From Acidobacteriota bacterium (lineage in GTDB: Bacteria; Acidobacteriota; Vicinamibacteria; Vicinamibacterales; SCN-69-37), in assembly GCA_021824055.1 (NCBI GenBank), contig JAKALV010000021.1, positions 1 to 22,150 on the forward strand: 22,150 nt of DNA, given 5' to 3'. The position numbers and the translations under genes were made by a program. Of this stretch, positions 14,950 to 22,150 are shown in pieces; the first letter of the stretch is position 1; each line of letters starts with the position of its first letter. The notes below the pieces were generated by a model. It worked only from the letters and a program-made list of their open reading frames with translations. It did not search any database and was not told the origin of the DNA.

Positions 14950-16023
14950 CGGAGTCCGTGATGGGTAAGGCGGCTTCAGCGTTGAAGTCGAGCGCGGAGG
15001 CGCCATGGCGGGCCAGCCGGCGGAGTCCAGCGGCCGCAATCATCGCCGCGTTGTCCGTCGACAGCAACACGGGCGGTACGAACACCGGCAGCCGCTCACG
15101 TTCGCCACGCGCGCCGGCATCGTGCCGCAACCGGCGATTCGCCGACACACCGCCGGCGATTCCCACGCTCTTTGCCCCCAGCGCAATCGCCACGGCGAAC
15201 AGACGATCCACCAACGTGCCCACAACGACGCGCTGAAAGCTCGCGCAGAAATCCGCAACGTTGCCGGGGCCGTGCTTCTCCAGGTGGCGCACGGCGGCGC
15301 TCTTCAGCCCGGAGAAGCTGAACTCCGCCATCTGGCGCACGCCCGGCGCAAACTCACCGGCCCGAAGATCGGACGGCGCCGCGTTGCGATCGGCGTGCGT
15401 GAAACGCGGCAGCGGCAACGCGACCGCGTCGTCGCGTCCCTCGGCGGCCAGCCGGTCCACCGCAGGGCCTCCCGGATAACCGAGCCCGAGCAACTTGGCG
15501 ACCTTGTCGTACGCTTCGCCGGCCGCATCGTCGCGCGTCTGCCCCACCAGACGGTACTCGCCGGGCCGCCGAATGAAGTAGAGACTGGTGTGGCCGCCCG
15601 AAACCACCAGCACCACCGCGGGCATCGGCAGTTCCCCGTGCTCAAGCACGAGCGACTCGATGTGCCCGGCCAGATGATGCACCGCGACCACCGGCAGGCT
15701 TCCGGCCGACGCCAGGGCCTTCGCGAACGACACGCCCACGAGCAGGGACCCAACGAGTCCGGGTCCCCGGGTCACCGCGACCGCATCGATGTCGGTGACG
15801 AGGACACGGGCTTCGGCGAGGGCGCCTTCGACGACACCGCAGATATCCGCCACGTGCTGACGCGACGCAATCTCCGGGACGACGCCGCCCCACTCACGAT
15901 GGATGTCCACCTGCGACGCGATGACGCTCGAGCGCACCGACCACGGCCGCGCCGAATCGCCGGTGGTTTCGACCACCGCGGCCGCCGTCTCATCGCAGGA
16001 GGTTTCAATACCGAGGATGCGCA

Positions 16024-16024
<1 letters not shown>
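14933..16024 (-). CDS. tsaD: tRNA N6-adenosine threonylcarbamoyltransferase
   Basis: Transfers the threonylcarbamoyl group to A37 of ANN-decoding tRNAs (t6A) together with TsaB and TsaE in the cytoplasm. The 363-residue product begins MRILGIETSCDETAAAVV, the family signature. It also shows HHLAGH (116-121) supplying the metal-binding histidines, VSGGHTSLYF (141-150), GEAYDKVAKLLGLGYPGG (169-186), EFSFSGLKSA, GGVSANRRLR and STDNAAMIAAAG with the third metal ligand Asp. The common HHLEGH reads HHLAGH, a small departure outside the metal ligands. Its ATG overlaps the mtnA stop by one base (TGATG), giving a firm start. No tsaB or tsaE is in the window. Confidence 0.96.
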
Positions 16025-17064
<1,040 letters not shown>

Positions 17065-17072
17065 TGAAAGTG

Positions 17073-17102
17073 ATCTTAGTTAAGGCAGAAGGCAGAAGGC
17101 AA
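17073..17102 (-). promoter_or_regulatory. Putative mtnA promoter abutting the repeat array
   Basis: On the minus strand TAAGAT (17073-17078) ends 8 nt before the mtnA ATG, predicting a nearly leaderless mRNA. TTGCCT (17097-17102), 18 bp further upstream, matches the -35 consensus at four positions and lies inside the 7-bp repeat array. Repeat turnover could therefore change the -35 region of this operon. Confidence 0.35.
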
Positions 17103-17234
17103 AAGGCAGAAACAAGAAAGAAGGCAGAAACCAAGGTAAAAGTCAGAAACGAAGGCGGAAACGAAGGCGGAAACGAAGGCGGAAACGAAAGCAGAAACGA
17201 AGGCAGAAACGAAGGCACGAACGAAGGCACAAAC
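17082..17234. repeat. Left tandem-repeat arm: 7-bp AAGGCAG units grading into seven 12-bp GAAGGCGGAAAC units
   Basis: Four AAGGCAG/AAGGCAA units (17082-17109) are followed by degenerate copies to 17150. Seven 12-bp units of GAAGGCGGAAAC and variants then run from 17151 to 17234. The plus strand is almost free of T. Parts of it (17093-17111 and 17140-17168) are repeated in inverted orientation at 17880-17898 and 17830-17858, flanking the four-helix-bundle gene. The rest of the gap to 17397 is GC-rich and shows only a near-repeat TGGCAAGAAYTGC (17279-17291, 17313-17325). Confidence 0.9.
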
Positions 17235-17396
17235 AAGAGCCGGGGCGGCGCGACTGAGGCGAGGGGCGGGGATGCGCCTGGCAAGAATTGCCGCGCACGA
17301 GCCCTGCGGACGTGGCAAGAACTGCAACATCGTGTCGTCACGCGACCGCTTCTCCTTGGACGCGTGCCTGGCGCTGCAATTGCACGGCAGCGGAGC

Positions 17397-17750
17397 ATGG
17401 TTTACGCCACCAGCCTCCGCGACCGGGTCTTCGGCTTCACCCAGCACGTCCTCGCCTGCCACGACTCGATCAGCCGGCGCGGCGCGCCCTATGCGCACAT
17501 GGCCAACCAGCTGTTCCGTGCGGCCTCGGCGATCGGCGCGATGCTGGAAGAAGGCGACGTCGCCAACAGCCGGCGCGACATGGGCGCCAAGCACGCGGTG
17601 GCGCTCCGCGAGGCCAAAGAGACCCGCTACTGGCTGCGCTTGCTGGTGCAAGCCAACGTCGAAGTGGAACGCCTCGCGCCGCTCGAGCGCGAAGCCAATG
17701 AATTTGTCGCCATGCTGACGACGTCAGTGCGGAAGCTACGCGACCACTAG
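17397..17750 (+). CDS. Four-helix-bundle protein, S23 / 23S rRNA intervening-sequence protein family
   Basis: A 117-residue, probably cytoplasmic protein. Typical family features are LRDRVFGFTQHVL (7-19), the conserved HMANQLFRAASAIGAMLEEG (34-53), SRRDMGAKHAVALREAKETRYWLRLL (58-83) and a last helix LEREANEFVAMLTTSV (96-111). The family includes proteins encoded in 23S rRNA intervening sequences and the Avd accessory protein of diversity-generating retroelements; its basic surface binds nucleic acid in the characterised members. No reverse transcriptase or variable-repeat pair is in the window. I chose the ATG at 17397, preceded closely by GGAG, because it gives the family-length protein; the frame stays open upstream through the 12-bp repeats. 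The gene is alone on the plus strand between two minus operons and inside inverted repeat arms. Confidence 0.88.
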   Translation: MVYATSLRDRVFGFTQHVLACHDSISRRGAPYAHMANQLFRAASAIGAMLEEGDVANSRRDMGAKHAVALREAKETRYWLRLLVQANVEVERLAPLEREANEFVAMLTTSVRKLRDH

Positions 17751-17826
17751 CAGTGAGGCAGTGAGGCAGTGAGGCAGTGAGGCAGTGAGGCAGTGAGGCA
17801 GTGAGGCAGTGAGGCAGTGAGGCAGT
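17751..17826. repeat. Perfect 8-bp tandem array, 9.5 copies of CAGTGAGG
   Basis: Nine complete units plus CAGT run without a mismatch, beginning on the base after the TAG stop of the four-helix-bundle gene. The absence of divergence implies recent expansion or ongoing homogenisation. No spacers are present, so this is not a CRISPR array. Confidence 0.97.
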
Positions 17827-17829
17827 CTT

Positions 17830-17898
17830 GCCCTTGCTTCCACCTGTGTTTCTAACTTTGTCTGTAACTTTTTTTTGCCTTCTGCCTTTTGCCTTCTG
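17830..17898. repeat. Right inverted arm of the four-helix-bundle cassette
   Basis: TTCTGCCTTTTGCCTTCTG at 17880-17898 is the exact reverse complement of 17093-17111. The stretch at 17830-17858 is the complement of 17140-17168 at 22 of 29 positions. Between them is a run of eight T (17869-17876). The arm ends 3 nt from the cdd stop codon, read from the other strand. Confidence 0.85.
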
Positions 17899-17901
17899 TC
17901 T

Positions 17902-18309
17902 TTACAGGAGTCTGCCATCAAAAGGTAACGGCAGCAGCTCCTTCATCCGCAGCTCCGCCGTGATCTCCTTCAGATTCGCCATCACGATCGGAATATCCCC
18001 GCAGTACTCCCACAGAAGCTGCCGGCACGGGCCGCATGGCGGCGTGGGCTTCCCGGTGTCGGCCACGACCACGCATACCGAGAACGACCGGTGTCCCTCG
18101 GACAGCGCCTTCAGCAGCGCCACCCGCTCGGCGCACATCGTCAGGCCGTACGACGCGTTCTCGACGTTGCAGCCGGTGACGACGAGGCCGTCGGTGGTTT
18201 CCAGCGCCGCGCCGACCAGGAAATGCGAGTACGGCGCGATCGCGCAGAGCCGCGCGTCGCGCGCCGCCGCCACAAGCGCCGCCAGCCGGTCAGGAGGCAC
18301 CGCGCTCAC
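17902..18309 (-). CDS. cdd: Cytidine deaminase
   Basis: Deaminates cytidine and deoxycytidine to uridine and deoxyuridine in the cytoplasm. The 135-residue length fits the small homotetrameric type. The zinc site is complete: Cys59 and the proton-shuttling Glu61 in MCAERVA, and Cys92/Cys95 in PCGPCRQ. The substrate loop GCNVENASYG is at 46-55. The GTG start at 18309 overlaps the stop of the purine nucleoside phosphorylase gene (GTGA). It is the last gene of the nucleoside operon, and its stop lies beside the right repeat arm of the four-helix-bundle cassette. No hairpin terminator is evident. Confidence 0.96.
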   Translation of the reverse strand: MSAVPPDRLAALVAAARDARLCAIAPYSHFLVGAALETTDGLVVTGCNVENASYGLTMCAERVALLKALSEGHRSFSVCVVVADTGKPTPPCGPCRQLLWEYCGDIPIVMANLKEITAELRMKELLPLPFDGRLL

Positions 18310-19127
18310 AGGCGCTCGACCACGCCTTCCAGCAGCGCGATGAACTGGCCCTTGACCCGTGCGGCGGTCTCCATGACTTCATCGTGATGCAGCGGTTGCG
18401 GCAGCACCCCCGCGGCCATGTTCGTGATGCACGAGATGCCCAGCACCTCCATCCGCATCTGACGGGCGACGATGGCCTCAGGGGCCGTCGACATGCCCAC
18501 CGCGTCGGCGCCCCAGGTGCGGAAGGTGCGGATCTCGGCCGGCGTTTCGTAGCTCGGCCCATGCACCGCCACGTACACGCCATGCTCCACGGCGAGCCCC
18601 ATGGCGTTCGCGCTCGCGTCGGCCAGCGCGCGCAGCCGCCGGGAGTAGACCTCCGTCATGTCGGGAAATCGAAACCCGAAGCGGTCATCGTTTGGGCCGA
18701 TCAGCGGATTGCTGCCCATAAAGTTGATGTGATCGTCGATCACCATCAACGCGCCCTGCGCAAATTTCGTGTTGATGCCGCCGGCCGCGTTGGTGAGCAC
18801 CAGCACCTGAATGCCGAGCTTCCACAACACCCGTGTCGCAAACGTCACGGTCGCCAGATCGTGCCCCTCGTAGAAATGGACGCGGCCCGCCAACGCAAGA
18901 ATCCGCCGCCCTCGCGCCGTGCCCACCACGAGCTTCCCCGCGTGCCCGATCACCCTGGAGGCCGGCCAGTGCGGAATGTCCGCGTACCGGACGGTGGTGG
19001 CGTCACCCAGGCTGTCGGCAAAGTCGCCCAGCCCCGAGCCGAGCACGATCGCGGCCTCCGGCGCCGCGCCGATCCGCGCGCGCAGAAACTCTGCGGCCTG
19101 CGTAACCCTCTCGAAATACGTCGACAT
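18306..19127 (-). CDS. Purine nucleoside phosphorylase (trimeric type)
   Basis: Phosphorolyses inosine, guanosine and their deoxy forms to base and (deoxy)ribose-1-phosphate. The 273-residue product shows the trimeric PNP/MTAP family motifs: LGSGLG (29-34) for phosphate binding, GRVHFYEGH (81-89), LTNAAGGIN (111-119), DHINFMGSNPL (132-142), VAVHGPSYETPAEIR (186-200) and ITNMAAG (234-240). Glu194 and Asn236 are the base-binding residues expected of 6-oxopurine enzymes rather than MTA phosphorylase. The ATG at 19127 has GGAGA a few nucleotides upstream. It is 61 nt after nupC, a gap filled by a 7-bp repeat array, and overlaps cdd. Confidence 0.95.
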   Translation of the reverse strand: MSTYFERVTQAAEFLRARIGAAPEAAIVLGSGLGDFADSLGDATTVRYADIPHWPASRVIGHAGKLVVGTARGRRILALAGRVHFYEGHDLATVTFATRVLWKLGIQVLVLTNAAGGINTKFAQGALMVIDDHINFMGSNPLIGPNDDRFGFRFPDMTEVYSRRLRALADASANAMGLAVEHGVYVAVHGPSYETPAEIRTFRTWGADAVGMSTAPEAIVARQMRMEVLGISCITNMAAGVLPQPLHHDEVMETAARVKGQFIALLEGVVERL

Positions 19128-19149
19128 CGTCTCTCCGAACTCCGTCCCC

Positions 19150-19191
19150 AGGACTCTGGACCCTGGACCCTGGACTCTGGACTCTGGACTA
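19150..19191. repeat. 7-bp tandem array (TGGACTC family), six units, within the nucleoside operon
   Basis: Six units run from 19150 to 19191 (variants of TGGACTC and TGGACCC, the first and last imperfect). Read on the operon strand the array begins inside the TAG stop of nupC and ends 22 nt before the start of the phosphorylase gene. No spacers and no strong self-hairpin of intrinsic terminator type are seen. Confidence 0.92.
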
Positions 19192-20436
19192 CGTCAAGAG
19201 CGCCACGATCGTGGCCGTGATGAAGTTCGCCATCGTGCCGGCGAGCATCGCGCGAAAACCCAGCTTGGCCAGGTCGTGCCGGCGATCCGGGGCCAGCGCG
19301 CCGATGCCGCCGATCTGAATGCCGATCGACGAGAAGTTGGCGAAGCCGCACAGCGCGAAGGTCGCGATCATGAACGAGCGCGGATCGAGCGTGCCCTGCA
19401 TCGGCCCCAGGGCCGCGAACGCGATGAACTCGTTCAGCACCATGCGGGTGCCGAGCAGGTTGCCGATCGTGCTCGCGTCCTTCCACGGCACCCCGAGGCT
19501 CCACGCCACCGGCGAGAACGCCCAGCCCAGGATCTGCTGCATGCTCAGGTGCACGACACCGAGCATCGCGTTCAGCAGCGCGACGAGCGAGACGAACGAG
19601 ATCAGCATCGCGCACACGTTGAGGGCCAGATGCAGGCCCTCGCCGGTGCCGCGGCCGGCGGCGTCGATCACGTTGACGTCGGTCTTCTCGATCTTCAGCT
19701 TGACGGTGCCCTGGGTTTCCGGCACGCCGGTCTCGGGCACGAACATCTTGGCCATCATCAGCGTGCCGGGGGCCGTCATGATCACGGCCGTGAGCAGATG
19801 CTCCGCCTTGATCCCGAACGCGATGTACGCGGCCATGATGCCGCCGGAAATGTGCGCCATGCCCGCCGTCATCACCGTCATCAGCTCCGACTGCGTCATC
19901 TTCGACAGGTACGGCCGGATCGTCAGCGGCGCTTCCGTCTGACCCATGAAGATGCTGGCGGCCACGTTGAGCGACTCCGCCCCGCTCGCGCCCATGACGC
20001 GGTTCATCACCAGCGCGAAGAGGCGGACGATGATCTGCATGATGCCGAAGTAGTAGAGGACCGCGAAGAGCGCGGCGATGAAGATGATGGTCGGCAGGAT
20101 CTGGAACGCGAAGATCACGGTGTAGGCGCCGCCGGCATCGCCGAAGACCTTCGTCATCGCCTGGCCCCACACCGCCTTGTCACCGAGCGGTCCAAAGACG
20201 AAGGACGCGCCTACGGTGGCAAACCCCAGCAACTGCTGGATCTTGTCGCCCATCACCCGAAACGCCGTCTGGCCCGCGCCGGTCTTGAGCACGATGATAG
20301 CGAACAGGAACTGCAGACCAAGTCCCCAGAGCACCGTCTTCGCCTTGATGGCCTTTCGGTTGGTCGACAGCGCATACGCCGTCGCGAGAATCAGCACGAG
20401 TCCGACGAGCGGTTGCAGTCTGGTGAGCAGCGTCAA
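19189..20436 (-). CDS. nupC: Concentrative nucleoside transporter, NupC family
   Basis: An inner-membrane nucleoside/cation symporter of 415 residues. There are about nine to ten hydrophobic segments, an N-terminal pair at 8-50, the gate region around 105-145, and the family motif GQTEAPLTIRPY (165-176), which lines the nucleoside site. The C-terminal domain has ALCGFANFSSIGIQIGGIG. A soluble stretch rich in charged residues at about 225-255 is larger than in E. coli NupC. The start is TTG at 20436, supported by AGGAGAA 7 nt upstream and by the TTGA overlap with the deoA stop. Its stop codon is the first element of the 7-bp array. Confidence 0.94.
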   Translation of the reverse strand: MTLLTRLQPLVGLVLILATAYALSTNRKAIKAKTVLWGLGLQFLFAIIVLKTGAGQTAFRVMGDKIQQLLGFATVGASFVFGPLGDKAVWGQAMTKVFGDAGGAYTVIFAFQILPTIIFIAALFAVLYYFGIMQIIVRLFALVMNRVMGASGAESLNVAASIFMGQTEAPLTIRPYLSKMTQSELMTVMTAGMAHISGGIMAAYIAFGIKAEHLLTAVIMTAPGTLMMAKMFVPETGVPETQGTVKLKIEKTDVNVIDAAGRGTGEGLHLALNVCAMLISFVSLVALLNAMLGVVHLSMQQILGWAFSPVAWSLGVPWKDASTIGNLLGTRMVLNEFIAFAALGPMQGTLDPRSFMIATFALCGFANFSSIGIQIGGIGALAPDRRHDLAKLGFRAMLAGTMANFITATIVALLT

Positions 20437-21752
20437 CGGCGTTCTCCTATGACTTCACGAATGACCGGCACATGGGACGGGGGCGCATCGGCAATCTGGA
20501 TGGCGTGTTCGAGCAGCACGCGGGCCTGATCCAGGCGGGCGCCGTCGTTATACGACACGGTCAGCACCGGCTCGCCGGCGCCGACCGCGCCACCCGGCGC
20601 CACGCGAATCTCGATGCCGACGCCCGGATCAATGACGCTGTCGATGCGCTCGCGTCCGGCGCCGAGCACCACGGCGCCCCGTCCCACCAGTTCCGCATCG
20701 AGCGCAGTCAGGTAGCCGCTCCGCTTCGCCACGACATCCACGCGTGACGATGCGGACGGCAGCAACGCGTAGTCGTCCATGACGCGGGGGTCGCCGCCCT
20801 GCTCTTCGATAATGCCGCGAAAGGCTTCCACGCCGGCGCCCGACGCCAGGGCCGCGCGCACGCGGCCTTCCGCGTCCGCGTCATCGGGCGCGATGCCCGC
20901 CACGACCAGCATGCGCGCCGCCAGCCGCACCGACAGATCCTCGACGTCCTTCGGCCCGCGACCCTTCAGCGTCTCGATCGACTCGATCACCTCGCAGGCG
21001 TTGCCGACCGCGCGGCCGAGCGGCGCATCCATCGACGTCAGGAGCGCTTCGGTGCGGACGCCGTTCTTTTCAGCGATCCCGACGAGCCACGTGGCCAGTT
21101 CGCGCGCGTCGGCGTCGGTCTTCATGAACGCGCCGCGGCCCACCTTGACGTCCATCACCAGCGCGCCGATGCCTTCCGCGATCTTCTTGCTGAGAATCGA
21201 GGCGCAGATCAGCGGAATGCTTTCCACCGTGCCCGTGACGTCGCGCAGCGAGTACAGGCGCTTGTCGGCCGGCGCGATTTCCGACGTCTGCCCGATCATC
21301 GCGCAGTGACGGCGATCGAGCGCGCGCCGCATCTCGTCCAGCGACAGCCGCGTGCGAAATCCCGGGATTGACTCCAGCTTGTCGAGCGTGCCGCCGGTAT
21401 GACCGAGACCGCGGCCCGACATCATCGGCACGATGGCCCCGCAGGCGGCCGCCAACGGCGCGAGAACCAGCGAGGTCTTGTCCCCGACGCCGCCGGTGGA
21501 ATGCTTGTCGACCGGCACGGTGCCGTCGCCGCGGGAGCCGAGGTCCACGCGCACGCCCGATTGGACCATCGCCTCGGTCAGGCTGGCCGCTTCGTCAAGC
21601 GTCATCCCCCGCAGAACAATCGCCATCAGCAGGGCCGCGCACTGGTAATCGGCCCAGGAGCCGTCCGTGGCGCCGGCGACGAACGCGCGGATGTCCTCCG
21701 GGCTCAGAATCCCGCCATCGCGTTTTCGCCGAATCACATCCACCGCGCGCAT
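20433..21752 (-). CDS. deoA: Thymidine / pyrimidine-nucleoside phosphorylase
   Basis: Phosphorolyses thymidine, deoxyuridine and possibly uridine to base and (deoxy)ribose-1-phosphate; the 439-residue length matches DeoA/Pdp enzymes. Motifs are DVIRRKRDGG (5-14), the phosphate-binding KHSTGGVGDKTS (83-94), MSGRGLGHTGGTLDKLESIPG (111-131) and a C-terminal GVGIEIRVAPGGAVGAGEPV of the PYNP domain. DeoA and Pdp differ in specificity and cannot be told apart reliably here. I chose the ATG at 21752 because the conserved N-terminus begins with it; the longer frame upstream is a shadow of the divergent membrane gene. TATACT lies 9 nt upstream and no Shine-Dalgarno is visible. It heads the nucleoside operon. 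Confidence 0.94.
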   Translation of the reverse strand: MRAVDVIRRKRDGGILSPEDIRAFVAGATDGSWADYQCAALLMAIVLRGMTLDEAASLTEAMVQSGVRVDLGSRGDGTVPVDKHSTGGVGDKTSLVLAPLAAACGAIVPMMSGRGLGHTGGTLDKLESIPGFRTRLSLDEMRRALDRRHCAMIGQTSEIAPADKRLYSLRDVTGTVESIPLICASILSKKIAEGIGALVMDVKVGRGAFMKTDADARELATWLVGIAEKNGVRTEALLTSMDAPLGRAVGNACEVIESIETLKGRGPKDVEDLSVRLAARMLVVAGIAPDDADAEGRVRAALASGAGVEAFRGIIEEQGGDPRVMDDYALLPSASSRVDVVAKRSGYLTALDAELVGRGAVVLGAGRERIDSVIDPGVGIEIRVAPGGAVGAGEPVLTVSYNDGARLDQARVLLEHAIQIADAPPSHVPVIREVIGERR

Positions 21753-21761
21753 GCGGGGCCA

Positions 21762-21769
21762 AGTATATT
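21762..21769. promoter_or_regulatory. Overlapping divergent -10 boxes between deoA and the membrane protein
   Basis: AGTATATT in a GC-rich setting contains TATATT on the plus strand (21764-21769), 7 nt before the GTG at 21777, and TATACT on the minus strand (21767-21762), 9 nt before the deoA ATG. The start codons are only 24 bp apart, so the two promoters would compete for the same DNA. No -35 boxes were identified. Confidence 0.4.
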
Positions 21770-21776
21770 GGAAACC

Positions 21777-22150
21777 GTGACCGACGCCGCCCGCACCCTC
21801 CTCATCGCCTGCGCGTTGTCTGGAGTGACCGCCGCCACCTTTGTCCTCAGATTGCGGCGCCATGAGCCCGACTCACCCGCGCGCCTGGTCGGAGAATTGC
21901 GCGCGGCCAACGTCGCCGCGCTGCTGCTCTCCGCCACCGGCGCCTCGACGATCGGGTTCACCATCGCCAGCGGCGGAGCCACGACCGCGGCGTTGGAGAT
22001 CGCCCTCGCGCTGTTGTTCGTGGGCGCCGCCGGCGCCATGCTCTTTCGCGAGCCACGCGCGGCCCTGTGGCTCGGCGCGCTCGCCTTCCTGGCTCACGCC
22101 CTGCTGGATCTGGCTCACCGCCCTGGCGGATTGTCGACGGACCTGATCCC
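21777..22150 (+). CDS. Multi-pass membrane protein of unknown function, C-terminus beyond window edge
   Basis: From the GTG at 21777 the plus strand is open to the right edge (124 codons and two bases). The protein has four hydrophobic segments at roughly 7-24, 44-66, 71-90 and 96-113, with basic residues after the first (RLRRHE), giving a plausible inner-membrane protein. Its C-terminal visible part reads LLDLAHRPGGLSTDLI. I do not recognise a family. The start is supported by the membrane pattern beginning right away, by GGAAACC upstream and by a -10 box 7 nt before the codon. It is divergent from deoA. Other frames here lack a coherent pattern. Confidence 0.75.
   Translation, partial: MTDAARTLLIACALSGVTAATFVLRLRRHEPDSPARLVGELRAANVAALLLSATGASTIGFTIASGGATTAALEIALALLFVGAAGAMLFREPRAALWLGALAFLAHALLDLAHRPGGLSTDLI

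Noticed and set aside
17375..17384. TGCAATTGCA palindrome as an operator upstream of the four-helix-bundle gene
   Set aside because: It is a single 10-bp site without a second copy or a candidate regulator, so it can easily occur by chance.
17397..17750. Avd gene of a diversity-generating retroelement
   Set aside because: The fold family matches, but there is no reverse transcriptase, no template/variable repeat pair and no target gene with a C-type lectin fold nearby.
17751..17826. CRISPR array
   Set aside because: The 8-bp units are directly adjacent with no spacers, and no cas genes are present. The same holds for the arrays at 17082-17234 and 19150-19191.
17736..17921. Minus-strand ORF reading through the CAGTGAGG array as a TASLPHCL repeat
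   Set aside because: The translation is just the 8-bp repeat (24-nt period) and has no sensible start context or family.

Overview
The window is GC-rich, densely packed bacterial DNA. A large outer-membrane receptor with an N-terminal carboxypeptidase-regulatory-like domain (the OAR-like TonB type expanded in Acidobacteriota), frequent GTG/TTG starts and short-period tandem arrays at gene ends suggest an Acidobacteriota genome, perhaps the Vicinamibacteria group. That assignment is inference; the window has no rRNA or other marker that settles it.

Layout. 1-1100 (minus): an exported protein running off the left edge, overlapped by folE. 1099-1806 (plus): a TPR-like protein whose start codon overlaps that of folE on the opposite strand. 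1912-4323 (minus): an isopropylmalate/isocitrate-type dehydrogenase and a thiolase, separated by an inverted array of 8-bp repeats. 4460-7507 (plus): the 1015-residue receptor with its own promoter, Shine-Dalgarno and terminator. 7596-7889: a repeat-bounded element with 32-bp inverted ends lying between two terminators. 7973-12594 (minus): an operon of two ABC ATPase/permease pairs followed by a membrane-anchored protein. 12638-17064 (minus): an overlapping chain mtnA, tsaD, an NTF2-like/Nudix fusion, an exported protein and an HD-domain protein. 17082-17898: a four-helix-bundle (S23/IVP, Avd-like) gene on the plus strand inside inverted short-tandem-repeat arms. 17902-21752 (minus): a nucleoside uptake and salvage operon, deoA-nupC-PNP-cdd. 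21777-22150 (plus): a membrane protein running off the right edge, divergent from deoA.

How the parts work together. DeoA, NupC, PNP and Cdd form a coherent nucleoside scavenging unit: import, then phosphorolysis of pyrimidine and purine nucleosides, and deamination of cytidine. MtnA is methionine salvage and TsaD is tRNA t6A synthesis. The Nudix fusion, exported protein and HD protein are translationally coupled behind them. The ABC operon probably encodes exporters of unknown substrate.

The most unusual signal is the repeat architecture. Three loci (3000-3098, 7596-7889, 17082-17898) each have a core flanked by inverted arrays of a different 7-8-bp unit. The cores are a bare hairpin, a 58-codon ORF and a 117-residue four-helix-bundle gene. 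Several arrays start within 0-11 nt of a stop codon. Two more simple arrays (17751-17826, 19150-19191) follow the same rule. A second pattern is a -10-like box 6-9 nt upstream of several start codons that lack a Shine-Dalgarno, which suggests leaderless transcripts.
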